Positions 15,874-24,990 are shown, counted from the first letter of the stretch. The stretch: DNA of 64,000 bases from JAJFKB01 sp965230515 (GCA_965230515.1 OZ246007.1:124001-188000); one strand, 5' to 3'. Notes: generated by a model not told the origin, from the letters alone. Numbers and translations: made by a program.

Positions 15874-18219
15874 TTGAAACAGAAAACCAAATCAGCGGTA
15901 ACACAAAAGCAGCCCGATACACAGTTTTCGAAACATCTGGCACATGGCATAAAGGAGGGGGCGCTCATCGGGTCGGTGGCGCTCTGTGCCTATCTGTTGT
16001 TGGCACTTTTCAGTTACAGCCCCGATGATCCTGGATGGACCTATACGGGTGGGTCGCAGGTGCAGGTATTGAATCATGCCGGTCGAGCGGGTGCCTGGTT
16101 TGCCGATGTGTTGCTCTCTTCGCTGGGTTATATGGCTTACCTGTTTCCTGTTTTACTGGCCTACCGGGCCTGGTTGATCTTTAGGGAGCTAAACCACGAT
16201 AAACCCTGGAGCTGGCCGTTATTCGGCTTGCACACGATGGGCTTTCTGTTTGTTATGCTGGCCGGGACCGGCTTGGCTACCTTGCATTTCGAAGAGTATG
16301 TCTGGGTGCTCAGAGAGACCTCCGGTGGAATTTTGGGACAGATTATAGCCGGTCTTTTTCTGCAGGCATTTAATCAGGTTGGCAGCACCCTGTTGCTACT
16401 GGCCATATTCCTGTGCGGCTTGACGGTATTTACCGGTATTTCCTGGTTACGGCTGATGGATGGTTTGGGGGCGCTGGTACTTAACGGTATTGGTTACCTG
16501 TTGGGTGCTGTGCGCAGGCTGCAACAAAACGTTAAAGAACGACAGAGTTCACAGCAGGCACAGGAGAGTCGCAAACGGGCATTTGAAGTAAAGCTTGAAA
16601 AAGAGATAAAAAGAGAGCCACCCAAAATCACCTCGCTACCCAAGCCGCAGGAGTCCAGCAAGCGGGTAGAGCAGGAGCGGCAGGTGACCCTGTTTGATGC
16701 TGAAGTGAGCGGTACCTTGCCACAGATTTCTTTGTTGGATCAACCGGATCCCGGCAAGCGTAAGGGTTATTCCAAAGACGTACTTGAAGCTATGTCGCGT
16801 TTGTTGGAGTTAAAGCTGAAAGATTTCGGTGTCGATGCAGAAGTGGTGGCAGTTCAACCTGGTCCGGTGATCACGCGCTTTGAAATACAACCGGCGGCTG
16901 GTGTGAAGGTGAGCCGGATAAGTAATCTGGTTAAGGACCTGGCGCGATCGTTGGCGGTTATAAGTGTTCGCGTAGTGGAAGTGATTCCGGGAAAATCAGT
17001 TGTCGGTATCGAGATACCCAACGAAGACCGGCAGGTGGTACGGCTGGGTGAGGTGCTGTCTTCCAGTGATTATGATGCACATTCCTCGCCGCTGACCCTG
17101 GCTCTGGGTAATGATATTGGTGGTGTGCCAGTGGTTGCTGATCTGGCGAAAATGCCCCACCTGCTGGTTGCCGGAACCACAGGGTCCGGAAAATCGGTTG
17201 GTTTGAACGCGATGTTGCTGAGTCTGCTGTTCAAAGCGACACCCGAGCAGGTGCGGCTCATAATGATTGACCCCAAAATGCTTGAACTCTCCGTATACGA
17301 CGGAATTCCGCATTTGTTAGCACCAGTAATTACCGATATGAAAGAGGCTGCGAACGGGTTGCGCTGGTGTGTGGCAGAGATGGAACGCCGTTATCGGCTA
17401 ATGGCTGCCTTGGGAGTCAGAAATCTTGGCGGTTATAACCGTAAGGTTGCAGAGGCCGAGAAGGCGGGCAATCCGATTCTCGACCCCCTGTGGCAAGCCT
17501 CGGAGGAGATTGGCGCGGAGGACCATCCGCAACCGTTGCATGTGCTGCCCTATATTGTCGTGGTGATTGATGAGTTTGCTGACATGATGATGATTGTTGG
17601 CAAAAAAGTTGAAGAACTGATAGCCCGTATAGCGCAGAAGGCAAGGGCTGCCGGGATTCATCTCATTCTTGCCACGCAAAGGCCCTCGGTGGATGTAATA
17701 ACCGGGCTTATCAAGGCAAATGTACCGACTCGCATCGCCTTTCAGGTTTCTTCAAAAGTGGATTCCCGTACGATTCTGGATCAGGGCGGGGCGGAACAGC
17801 TGTTAGGTCATGGTGATATGCTTTACTTGCCTCCCGGTTCCGGTGTTCCCGTGCGCGTGCATGGAGCCTTCGTTGCCGATGATGAAGTGCATCGTGTGGT
17901 TAAAGAGTGGGTTAAACGGGGTGAGCCGAGCTATATAGATGAAGTGCTTGAAGGACCTTCGGAGCCGATCTTTATTCCGGGTTCCTCCTCCAATGGGAAC
18001 GGTAGTGACGATGCGGAACAGGATGAACTCTATGATGAGGCGGTGCAGTTTGTTACCGAATCAAGGCGGGCATCGATATCCGCTGTGCAGCGAAAACTGA
18101 AGGTTGGCTACAATCGTGCCGCGCGCATGATTGAGGCGATGGAGGCAGCTGGCGTGGTTTCAGAGATGGGTACTAACGGCAGTCGTGAGGTTCTGGCACC
18201 ACCACCGGTCACCGATTAA
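15874..18219 (+). CDS. ftsK: DNA translocase FtsK
   Basis: Septum-bound double-stranded DNA pump that clears the chromosome terminus and activates XerCD at dif. From the TTG at 15874 (AAGG seven bases upstream) it is 781 residues. The layout is a short cytoplasmic tail, four to five membrane helices starting at KEGALIGSVALCAYLLLALF, a charged linker rich in Glu/Lys/Gln, an alpha/beta motor with Walker A AGTTGSGKS (about residue 432) and Walker B VVVIDEFADMMM (about 560), and a C-terminal winged-helix gamma domain that reads KOPS. The short linker resembles Pseudomonas FtsK rather than the very long one of E. coli. An ATG at 15775 and a start at 15721 exist but give an N-terminus unlike the family. 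lolA follows at 40 bp. Confidence 0.93.
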   Translation: MKQKTKSAVTQKQPDTQFSKHLAHGIKEGALIGSVALCAYLLLALFSYSPDDPGWTYTGGSQVQVLNHAGRAGAWFADVLLSSLGYMAYLFPVLLAYRAWLIFRELNHDKPWSWPLFGLHTMGFLFVMLAGTGLATLHFEEYVWVLRETSGGILGQIIAGLFLQAFNQVGSTLLLLAIFLCGLTVFTGISWLRLMDGLGALVLNGIGYLLGAVRRLQQNVKERQSSQQAQESRKRAFEVKLEKEIKREPPKITSLPKPQESSKRVEQERQVTLFDAEVSGTLPQISLLDQPDPGKRKGYSKDVLEAMSRLLELKLKDFGVDAEVVAVQPGPVITRFEIQPAAGVKVSRISNLVKDLARSLAVISVRVVEVIPGKSVVGIEIPNEDRQVVRLGEVLSSSDYDAHSSPLTLALGNDIGGVPVVADLAKMPHLLVAGTTGSGKSVGLNAMLLSLLFKATPEQVRLIMIDPKMLELSVYDGIPHLLAPVITDMKEAANGLRWCVAEMERRYRLMAALGVRNLGGYNRKVAEAEKAGNPILDPLWQASEEIGAEDHPQPLHVLPYIVVVIDEFADMMMIVGKKVEELIARIAQKARAAGIHLILATQRPSVDVITGLIKANVPTRIAFQVSSKVDSRTILDQGGAEQLLGHGDMLYLPPGSGVPVRVHGAFVADDEVHRVVKEWVKRGEPSYIDEVLEGPSEPIFIPGSSSNGNGSDDAEQDELYDEAVQFVTESRRASISAVQRKLKVGYNRAARMIEAMEAAGVVSEMGTNGSREVLAPPPVTD

Positions 18220-18259
18220 GCATGTTTCGTTTGATGACATCATATTTGGATAACTCTTA

Positions 18260-18898
18260 GTGTTTAGAAGCAAAAGATTAAAGATGCTTGTTGCAATCAT
18301 ATTGCCGAGCTTAATGCTGGTGAAAATATCACTGGTGCGGGCAGATGCAACGACAGATCTGGTCAGCCTTTTAGGTGATATGTCATCCTTCAAAGCCGAG
18401 TTTCTGCAGGTTACCCTTGATGCTAAGGGGAACCACCTGCAACAAAATAAAGGGGTAATAGCTGTCAAAAAACCCGATCTGTTTTATTGGAACACGGAGC
18501 CGCCAATGGAGCAGCTGCTGGTTTCCGACGGTGAGCAGCTTTGGTTTTACGATCCCGAGCTCGAGCAGGTAACCGTACAGCCTCTTGATCGCAGGGTTAC
18601 GCAAACTCCCGCTTTGTTGCTCAGTGGAGATGTTACGCAGTTACAAAGTTCCTACCAGATCACGGCACAGAGGCAGGATGAAAGCCAGTATTTCCTGTTA
18701 ACACCCAAAGATCCGGAGAGCCTGTTTGAAAAATTGAAGCTGACTTTTTCAAAGGGTCGTCTGGTGCAAATGCATCTGGCCGATTCGTTAGGCCAAAAAT
18801 CAAGCCTGGAATTTTTAAACGCACAGGTCAATATCCCTCTGGACCCGAATTTGTTCCAGTTTACACCGCCCGAAGGTGTTGATTTGATTATGCAATAA
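18260..18898 (+). CDS. lolA: Outer-membrane lipoprotein chaperone LolA
   Basis: Periplasmic carrier that takes lipoproteins from LolCDE to LolB. 212 residues from a GTG at 18260; an ATG at 18284 would shorten the signal peptide, which ends near SLVRA. The mature chain shows MSSFKAEFLQVTLDAKG, KPDLFYWNTEPPMEQLLVSDGEQLWFYDPELEQV and the final PPEGVDLI, all typical of LolA. Its position between ftsK and rarA is the common gammaproteobacterial order. Confidence 0.93.
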   Translation: MFRSKRLKMLVAIILPSLMLVKISLVRADATTDLVSLLGDMSSFKAEFLQVTLDAKGNHLQQNKGVIAVKKPDLFYWNTEPPMEQLLVSDGEQLWFYDPELEQVTVQPLDRRVTQTPALLLSGDVTQLQSSYQITAQRQDESQYFLLTPKDPESLFEKLKLTFSKGRLVQMHLADSLGQKSSLEFLNAQVNIPLDPNLFQFTPPEGVDLIMQ

Positions 18899-18922
18899 AC
18901 ATGGTTCCTGCTGGACCCTTCT

Positions 18923-20260
18923 ATGTCCGATTTATTTGAAAATACTGCACATCAACCGCTAGCAGCACGCATGCGCCCGCTACGGCTGGATGATTTTGCA
19001 GGTCAGGAGCATGTGCTGGGTGAAGGGAAGGCATTGCGGGTGGCGCTGGAAGAGGGTTTTCCCCACTCAATGGTATTGTGGGGGCCTCCCGGAGTGGGTA
19101 AAACAACACTGGCAAAGCTGGTGGCGCATTTATCTGATGTTGATTTTTTGGCGCTGTCAGCGGTTATGTCCGGTGTCAAGGATATCAGAGCTGCTGTTGA
19201 TAAAGCGCGGCAGGCGCAGCAGCAGTACAACCGGAAAACCATTCTCTTTATTGATGAGGTTCATCGCTTTAATAAATCGCAGCAGGATGCGTTTCTGCCT
19301 TTTGTAGAGGATGGAACGATCATCTTTATCGGTGCCACTACGGAAAACCCCTCCTTTGAACTGAACAATGCCCTGTTATCACGGGTTCGGGTTTACGCCT
19401 TGCGTGCGCTCTCAGTCGAACACCTTAAGACGCTGCTGGATAAGGCATTAGCTGATAAAGAGCATGGGTTGGGTGAGCGACCTATTCTCTTGTCAGAGCC
19501 TCTTAGAGAGCGTATCGCGATTGCCGCTGATGGTGATGCACGTCGTGCTTTGAATATACTGGAGATTGCAGTTGATCTGGGTGAGGTGCAGGATGAGAAG
19601 GTTTTGGTGTCGGAGCAGACACTGGCGGAGGTGCTGCAGGAGGGAACCCGGCGCTTTGATAAGGGTGGGGATCTGTTTTATGAACAGATTTCGGCCTTGC
19701 ATAAGTCAGTCAGGGGCTCCTCTCCGGATGCTGCCCTTTATTGGTTGATGAGAATGCTTGATGGTGGATGTGATCCGCTTTATATCGCACGTAGACTGGT
19801 TCGCATGGCCAGCGAGGACATTGGTAATGCCGATCCGCGGGCGCTGGCGATCACGATCGATGCATGGCAGGCTTTTGAGCGGCTGGGAAGCCCGGAGGGT
19901 GAGTTGATGATTGCTCAGGCGGTGGTATACCTTGCTAGTGCGGCTAAGAGTAATGCCGTGTATCAGGCAGTGAACCGCGTCAGAGCTGATGTTAAGTCAA
20001 TGCCCAGTCACGAGGTGCCGGAGCATCTGCGTAATGCACCGACTCAAATGATGAAAGAGATGGGCTATGGTTCCGGTTATCGCTATGCACATGATGAAGC
20101 GGACGGTTTTGCGGCAGGTGAGAACTATTTGCCTGAGGCACTTAAAGATAAGCGTTATTATTATCCCGTAGATCGTGGGTTGGAAAGCAAAATTAGGGCA
20201 AAACTGGAGCATTTGAATCAATTGAATCGAGCAAGCCCAACGCAGCGTTACAAAGAATAG
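18923..20260 (+). CDS. rarA: Replication-associated recombination protein A (RarA/MgsA AAA+ ATPase)
   Basis: A 445-residue AAA+ ATPase related to clamp-loader subunits that acts at stalled forks, where it is known to unwind double-stranded DNA ends. Walker A is GPPGVGKT (54-61) and Walker B is FIDEVHRF (D111-H114). GATTENPSFELN (sensor 1), the arginine-finger SRVRVY and the helical tetramerisation domain (QAVNRVRADVKSMPSHEVP) follow. The length is normal. It starts 24 bp after lolA and ends 15 bp before crcB, so it lies inside a tight co-directional run from ftsK to serS. Confidence 0.94.
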   Translation: MSDLFENTAHQPLAARMRPLRLDDFAGQEHVLGEGKALRVALEEGFPHSMVLWGPPGVGKTTLAKLVAHLSDVDFLALSAVMSGVKDIRAAVDKARQAQQQYNRKTILFIDEVHRFNKSQQDAFLPFVEDGTIIFIGATTENPSFELNNALLSRVRVYALRALSVEHLKTLLDKALADKEHGLGERPILLSEPLRERIAIAADGDARRALNILEIAVDLGEVQDEKVLVSEQTLAEVLQEGTRRFDKGGDLFYEQISALHKSVRGSSPDAALYWLMRMLDGGCDPLYIARRLVRMASEDIGNADPRALAITIDAWQAFERLGSPEGELMIAQAVVYLASAAKSNAVYQAVNRVRADVKSMPSHEVPEHLRNAPTQMMKEMGYGSGYRYAHDEADGFAAGENYLPEALKDKRYYYPVDRGLESKIRAKLEHLNQLNRASPTQRYKE

Positions 20261-20275
20261 ATCGGAATAGTTGGT

Positions 20276-20653
20276 ATGACAAAAATATTAGCGATAGCAA
20301 TAGGCGGAGCCTTTGGCGCCCTGTCACGATACTGGGTGGTAGGCGTCATCACAAGTTTATTTGAGCGTAGCTTTCCATTTGGGACATTAGTGGTTAATAT
20401 CCTCGGCTCGCTGCTGATCGGTATTTTGTACGTGCTCATTATTGAAAAGCTCGATGTGGCGGCAGAGTGGCATGCCATTTTGATGGTAGGCTTTGTCGGT
20501 GCCTTTACCACCTTTTCGACTTTTTCTTTGGAAGCGTTGATGTTGCTGCAGGAAGGGCGAGTGGCCGCGGCAATGACCTATATACTGTCAAGCGTTGTCG
20601 CATGCCTGCTGGCGGTTTCAGTGGGAATGCTGGTCACCAAACAACTTTTTTAA
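20276..20653 (+). CDS. crcB: Fluoride channel CrcB/Fluc
   Basis: A 125-residue inner-membrane protein with four helices. It has the Fluc hallmarks: GGAFGALSRYW at the first helix, GTLVVNILGSLLIG with the polar pore Asn, and VGFVGAFTTFSTFSLE with the phenylalanine box and helix break. It works as a dual-topology dimer exporting fluoride. No fluoride riboswitch is visible, because only 15 bp separate it from rarA. It probably relies on operon transcription. Confidence 0.93.
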   Translation: MTKILAIAIGGAFGALSRYWVVGVITSLFERSFPFGTLVVNILGSLLIGILYVLIIEKLDVAAEWHAILMVGFVGAFTTFSTFSLEALMLLQEGRVAAAMTYILSSVVACLLAVSVGMLVTKQLF

Positions 20654-20675
20654 AGACTCGGAGTAATAAATTTCA

Positions 20676-21971
20676 ATGTTAGACCCCAAACTGGTTCGCA
20701 ATCAACCTCAGGAAATTGCCGAAAAGCTCAGGAAAAAAGGATTCGAGCTGGATGTTGCCCAATTAGGTGAACTGGAGCAGACGAGAAAACAGGTACAGAT
20801 AGAGACCGAGAAGCTACAGAGCGAAAGGAATGCGCGCTCAAAAAATATTGGTAAAGCCAAAGCATCCGGGGAAGATATCGCACCGTTAATTGCCGAGATG
20901 AACCAGATTGGCGAGCAGCTTGATCATGCCAAATTGAAGTTACAGGAAGTTCAGCAACAACTGGATGAACTGCTGATGGGCGTTCCCAACCTGCCCGATG
21001 ATTCGGTACCGGAAGGAAAGTCCGAAGACGATAATGAAATATTACGGTATTGGGGTGAGCCAGCCTCTTTTGATTTTGAAGCAAAAGACCATGTGGATCT
21101 CGCCACCACGCTGGGTGGAATGAATTTTGATGCGGCCGCAAAGCTCACAGGATCACGATTTGTCACTATGCAGGGGCCTGTTGCGCAACTGCATCGGGCG
21201 CTGATTCAGTTTATGTTGGATGTGCAAACCAGAGAGAACGGATATCTGGAACTCTATGTACCTTACATTGTGAATGCCAATAGTCTGCGCGGTACCGGAC
21301 AACTACCCAAGTTTGAGCAGGATCTGTTTAAAGTGAGTAGTGAGCACGACTGGTATCTGATACCCACCGCCGAGGTGCCAATAACCAACATGATGAGTGG
21401 TGAAATTGTTGCAGCCGATGAGTTGCCGCTGAAGTTTGTGGCACACACACCCTGTTTTAGAAGTGAGGCGGGTAGCTATGGGCGGGATACTCGTGGCATG
21501 ATTCGTCAGCACCAGTTTGAAAAAGTGGAACTGGTGCAGTTGGTACCGGCGGATCAATCGTCTGCCGCACTTGAAGCATTAACAGGGCATGCCGAATCAA
21601 TTTTGCAGAAACTTGAATTGCCCTATAGGGTGGTGAACCTATGCGGTGGCGATTTGGGCTTTTCTGCCACCAAAACCTATGATCTGGAAGTGTGGTTGCC
21701 GGGTCAGGATAAGTATCGGGAGATATCTTCCTGTAGTAATTTTCTGGATTTCCAGGCCAGGCGAATGCAGGCACGTTGGCGTAATCCGGAAACCGGAAAA
21801 CCGGAATTGTTACACACGGTAAATGGCTCAGGGCTGGCGGTAGGTCGAACGCTGGTGGCGATACTGGAAAACTTTCAACAGGCTGACGGATCAGTACGGA
21901 TTCCGAATGCGCTGCTTCCTTATATGGCTGGAATTGAAGCATTGCAGGCAGATAGGGAAAATAAGTACTGA
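20676..21971 (+). CDS. serS: Seryl-tRNA synthetase
   Basis: Class II synthetase charging tRNA-Ser and tRNA-Sec, 431 residues. MLDPKLVRNQPQEIAEKL leads into the N-terminal antiparallel coiled coil (about 30-105) that grips the long variable arm. Motif 2 is FRSEAGSYGRDTRGM with HQFEKVEL, and motif 3 is GSGLAVGRTLVAILEN. GGAGTAA lies upstream of the ATG. It starts 22 bp after crcB and closes the ftsK-lolA-rarA-crcB run. Confidence 0.96.
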   Translation: MLDPKLVRNQPQEIAEKLRKKGFELDVAQLGELEQTRKQVQIETEKLQSERNARSKNIGKAKASGEDIAPLIAEMNQIGEQLDHAKLKLQEVQQQLDELLMGVPNLPDDSVPEGKSEDDNEILRYWGEPASFDFEAKDHVDLATTLGGMNFDAAAKLTGSRFVTMQGPVAQLHRALIQFMLDVQTRENGYLELYVPYIVNANSLRGTGQLPKFEQDLFKVSSEHDWYLIPTAEVPITNMMSGEIVAADELPLKFVAHTPCFRSEAGSYGRDTRGMIRQHQFEKVELVQLVPADQSSAALEALTGHAESILQKLELPYRVVNLCGGDLGFSATKTYDLEVWLPGQDKYREISSCSNFLDFQARRMQARWRNPETGKPELLHTVNGSGLAVGRTLVAILENFQQADGSVRIPNALLPYMAGIEALQADRENKY

Positions 21972-22004
21972 AATAATAAATCCCATGAATAAAAGGGGGT
22001 GACC

Positions 22005-22748
22005 ATGCAAGCGATATGGATCAAACAGGTGTGTGTTTGGGGGACGGCTTTTTGTCTTCTCGGATTTCCGCTAGCGGTGCTGAGTTACCGTATCGGCTGG
22101 TTGTCGCTGGAAACGTCATTCAACATAGTTATCGCTACTTTTGTTACCAGCTGTTTGCTACTAGCATGCGCCTCTGTTATCTGTCTTGTTGGTTTTTGGC
22201 AGACTAATATCAAGTTGCTAAAAATGGGTGGCATAGTCTGTCTGTTACTAATGCTGCCGGTGGGTGGTCTGCTGACTCAGCTGGTTAAAGGGAAGGCTCT
22301 ACCGAAGATTCATGATATCACCACTGACTGGCATCAGCCGCCGCAATTCCAGGCGGTTCCCCATCAGCGTAAGGCAACCGATAATTCACTGGAGTATCCG
22401 GGAGAGGGGGTTTCCAAGCTGCAAAATATCAGTTATCCGGATATTGAGCCGCTGGATACCGCAAAGAGCGTGCAGGAGAACCTGCGTATTGCGATTGAAC
22501 TGGCCGGTGAGCTTGGTTGGGATGTGATTGCGTCTAATAAGGCATCGGGGTTGCTGGAAGCGGTGGACACCACTTTGTTGTGGGGGTTCAAGGATGATAT
22601 CGCCATTCGGGTAAGGGAAACCGACCGTGGCAGTCGCATCGATCTGCGCTCAGTCTCCAGAGTCGGCTTGAGTGACCTGGGAGCTAATGCCAAACGGATC
22701 CAAGCCTTTATTGATCTTTACCAGAGCCGGTATCCATCTGTCAATTGA
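22005..22748 (+). CDS. DUF1499 membrane-anchored protein
   Basis: A 247-residue protein with three hydrophobic helices in the first ~90 residues and a soluble C-terminal domain. The domain matches DUF1499: YPDIEPL, AIELAGELGWDVIAS, DTTLLWGFKDDIAIRVRE, then DLRSVSRVGLSDLGANAKRI split over strands. The family function is unknown. AGGGGG lies five bases before the ATG at 22005, which decides against the GTG at 21999. It starts 33 bp after serS and may be read through from it. It is the last ordered gene before the repeat-rich accessory patch. Confidence 0.82.
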   Translation: MQAIWIKQVCVWGTAFCLLGFPLAVLSYRIGWLSLETSFNIVIATFVTSCLLLACASVICLVGFWQTNIKLLKMGGIVCLLLMLPVGGLLTQLVKGKALPKIHDITTDWHQPPQFQAVPHQRKATDNSLEYPGEGVSKLQNISYPDIEPLDTAKSVQENLRIAIELAGELGWDVIASNKASGLLEAVDTTLLWGFKDDIAIRVRETDRGSRIDLRSVSRVGLSDLGANAKRIQAFIDLYQSRYPSVN

Positions 22749-22752
22749 CGCT

Positions 22753-22844
22753 CTCGATAGTGGACACCCATCAATTAAAAACTAAAACCCGATATTGGGA
22801 ACTCGATAATAGACACCCACCAATTAAAAACTAAAACCCGATAT
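22753..22844 (+). repeat. Two tandem 43-bp repeats carrying GACACCCA
   Basis: Copies at 22753-22795 and 22802-22844 differ at three positions, period 49 bp. Each begins CTCGATA and holds GACACCCA, then CAATTAAAAACTAAAACCCG. The GGACACCC core of the first copy is the reverse complement of the GGGTGTCC units on the far side of the transposase gene, so the elements bracket the gene in inverted orientation. Confidence 0.75.
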
Positions 22845-23018
22845 AGCGAAGGTGTCGAGTGGTATTGGGTTTTGAGCTTTGGTTTATCGGGTATCGTTGG
22901 TGTGAATGGCTGAAAACACTAGGATTCGCGTTAAAGTTACAATTTCAAGTCGAAGGATATCCTGCACCGAGTCATGCATGTGAATATTGGGGTGGTGTTG
23001 AATGAGTGTGGTTTATAG

Positions 23019-24029
23019 CTACCCGCTGGAAAACAATCGCTCACAGTGTCGAACACCCTGAGCCCAGTGCTGGCCTAATGCTTCACAGGCCTGACGAACA
23101 TGATGGGCTTGCCCAATCAGTTGCCTGAACGGGCTCTCAAAATGTTGGGTGAGATAAAGCCAGTGCTTTTGGTCGAGCTGTAATCTTGGCAGTATCTCCG
23201 GAAGATGTTCTGCAATGGCCCCACGTTTATCCTCACGCAATTGCCTGCCAGTCCAGTCCACCAACTCGAGATAGTCGGTAAGGAGAAAGGGTAAACCCTT
23301 GGGCATCTCTGCGTGCGGGTAACCCGCAAAGGGGAGCAGATTACCGGGTTGTGCGGTTGGGTTGTTGGGAGAGAGAGTGCTCCTTGTCTGCTGTATCTGA
23401 TGGATGCGCTGGTGAATTGATGTATAAGCGGATGCCTCCGGTGTTTCTGCCATTTTGGCACGAACAGGATTGAGATCGACATAAGCCATGCAGGCCGCCA
23501 GGGCGGCTTCATCCAACAGCGCCTGACTCTTGAAGCGCCCCTCCCAGAATCGCCCGGAAGCCTTATCCTCCCGATTCGCCTGGCGAGCGATCGGCTCATT
23601 CAGGCAGCGCATAAACCAGCTGATGGAGGTCAGCCGCTCGCGCCACATCGAGACTTGTGATTGTAGTACCGTCGATTCTGCCTGGCCCAAAGATTGTCCC
23701 CGGGCAAAACGTTGTGATAGTGCAGACCCGCGAAACAAGCGGTGCCAGCGCTCCACCACCTCCCGGTCAGACCAGCCATCCGCCGTCTGCCGATCAATAT
23801 GCAGGACCAGATGGTAATGATTGCTCATGATGGCATAGGCCGCGATATCAATGGCGAACAGCTCGGCCAGATCCAGCAAGCGTGATTGAATCCAGCCACG
23901 GCGGTGCTCATAGTCAGCACCTGACACGGCATCTTTACCGCATAAAAATGCACGGCGGACACACCGTGAGACACAATGATAGTAGGGGGTGGTATCGAGC
24001 GAAATCAACGACTTCCTGGGTCTGGGCAT
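23019..24029 (-). CDS. REP-associated tyrosine transposase (RAYT, Y1/HUH family)
   Basis: A 336-residue single-strand nuclease of the Y1_Tnp/HUH family. It opens with LDTTPYYHCVSRCVRRAFLC. The metal-binding histidines are in IMSNHYHLVLHID (H71, H73), and the catalytic tyrosine is Y183 in AACMAYVDLNPVRAKM. The C-terminal extension past residue 200 is typical of the long RAYT group. RAYTs are usually single-copy domesticated relatives of IS200/IS605 that spread nearby REP palindromes (family knowledge). Here repeats with inverted GGACACCC and GGGTGTCC lie on both sides. No partner tnpB is present. The frame is intact, so the gene may still be functional. Confidence 0.88.
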   Translation of the reverse strand: MPRPRKSLISLDTTPYYHCVSRCVRRAFLCGKDAVSGADYEHRRGWIQSRLLDLAELFAIDIAAYAIMSNHYHLVLHIDRQTADGWSDREVVERWHRLFRGSALSQRFARGQSLGQAESTVLQSQVSMWRERLTSISWFMRCLNEPIARQANREDKASGRFWEGRFKSQALLDEAALAACMAYVDLNPVRAKMAETPEASAYTSIHQRIHQIQQTRSTLSPNNPTAQPGNLLPFAGYPHAEMPKGLPFLLTDYLELVDWTGRQLREDKRGAIAEHLPEILPRLQLDQKHWLYLTQHFESPFRQLIGQAHHVRQACEALGQHWAQGVRHCERLFSSG

Positions 24030-24101
24030 GGTGCAATCCTTTGCAATAGCGAGTGATGTAATCCATTCTATTGAGTGAATCGTAATGGGTCAATTTAAAT
24101 T

Positions 24102-24141
24102 ATGGGTGTCCAGCATAAAAGATGGGTGTCCAGCATAAAAG
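24102..24141 (+). repeat. Two perfect 20-bp tandem repeats with GGGTGTCC
   Basis: Units at 24102-24121 and 24122-24141 are identical, each ATGGGTGTCC followed by AGCATAAAAG. The GGGTGTCC core is the inverse of the GGACACCC in the left-hand repeats at 22.75 kb. They lie about 70 bp upstream of the transposase start. Confidence 0.8.
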
Positions 24142-24235
24142 AGATAGCCCGCCCTTTACCGGGATCAGCCAAACAGGTACTTTAGGAACTCCTTTATGGT
24201 GGGCTTTGCAGAGGAAAATGAACACAAAGTGAATT

Positions 24236-24290
24236 GAACTGCTGTGGTACGTCCGGTGGTGTGGGAGAGGGGTATTGCTAGGTGCGTCCC
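24236..24290 (+). other. Possible group II intron 3'-end fragment
   Basis: GAACTGCTGT followed by GGTACGTCCGG and GGTGTGGGAGAGGGG resembles the domain V / 3'-flank block of bacterial group II introns (GAACCGCCGT ... ACGGTGGTGTGGGAGGGG). Part of the domain V hairpin appears deleted and no reverse-transcriptase reading frame is nearby, so at most it is a decayed scrap. The match is from memory of the motif, not from a covariance model. Confidence 0.25.
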
Positions 24291-24328
24291 TATAAGAATT
24301 AACGCTCACCACGTTTTAGGTGGAGAAG

Positions 24329-24817
24329 ATGAAAAAATATTTTGAGAATTTAGCTAATGCTTTATTAGGGCAGTCTTTTAAAGACCTGGATTCAGGTGAG
24401 CAAAAAGTTATTGAGAGTATTGCTGAAAACACTTCAGTTACCGAGAATGTAAATGAGTCTTTTAAAGATGGACTTACTTTTGGCCAGAAGGTGGCTGACA
24501 GGATTGCCACTTTTGGTGGATCGTGGTCATTTATAGGTTTGTTTTTCGCATTTATTGCCGGCTGGATCATAATAAATACATATTGGCTGGTAAACGAATC
24601 TGTTTTTGACCCTTACCCGTTTATCTTACTCAATTTGGGCCTTTCCAGCTTGGCGGCTTTTCAAGCACCGATTATTATGATGTCGCAAAACAGGCAGGCA
24701 GCAAAGGACCGCCTTGAGCAGAAGGCAACCTTTGAAATCAACTTAAAGCTTGAGCTTGAACTCATGCGGCTGCATGAAAAAATAGATTCGTTAGTAGAAT
24801 GTAATAATGCCAAATAA
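24329..24817 (+). CDS. DUF1003 membrane protein
   Basis: A 162-residue protein. LTFGQKVADRIATFGGSWSFI leads into two transmembrane helices (FIGLFFAFIAGWIIIN and PFILLNLGLSSLAAFQAPIIMM), followed by NRQAAKDRLEQKATFEINLKLE, a coiled-coil tail. This is the DUF1003 pattern; function unknown. The frame opens at a GTG at 24320, but AGGTGGAG in front of the ATG at 24329 favours that start. The gene lies between two groups of GGGTGTCC repeats (24.1 and 24.9 kb), so it may have moved with them or been bracketed by later repeat insertion. Confidence 0.8.
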   Translation: MKKYFENLANALLGQSFKDLDSGEQKVIESIAENTSVTENVNESFKDGLTFGQKVADRIATFGGSWSFIGLFFAFIAGWIIINTYWLVNESVFDPYPFILLNLGLSSLAAFQAPIIMMSQNRQAAKDRLEQKATFEINLKLELELMRLHEKIDSLVECNNAK

Positions 24818-24890
24818 AAGTGTTTGAAAACAGTCAAGCACAGCGCTCTTTGCTGATTAATTGGTGGTCAACGCCAATTGTGTGCAAATT

Positions 24891-24911
24891 GTGGGTGTCC
24901 AGAATTGAAAG
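24891..24911 (+). repeat. Single GGGTGTCC repeat unit
   Basis: GTGGGTGTCCAGAATTGAAAG shares GGGTGTCCAG with the tandem pair at 24.1 kb and the same orientation. It lies 80 bp upstream of the rubrerythrin start and may sit in that gene's promoter region. Confidence 0.55.
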
Positions 24912-24990
24912 ACTAAACTACCTTAGCTGGAGGCTAGTAACCGGGGCCAGATGCCTATATGAAATAAATTTATTAATACGAGGTTTCAAT

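Noticed and set aside
24100..24312. 70-codon minus-strand frame upstream of the DUF1003 gene
   Set aside because: Its composition follows the repeats and the possible intron scrap; it has no ribosome-binding site and no recognisable motif.
24820..24990. 57-codon N-terminal extension of rubrerythrin
   Set aside because: It crosses the GGGTGTCC repeat and does not resemble rubrerythrin; a good ribosome-binding site marks the ATG at 24991.
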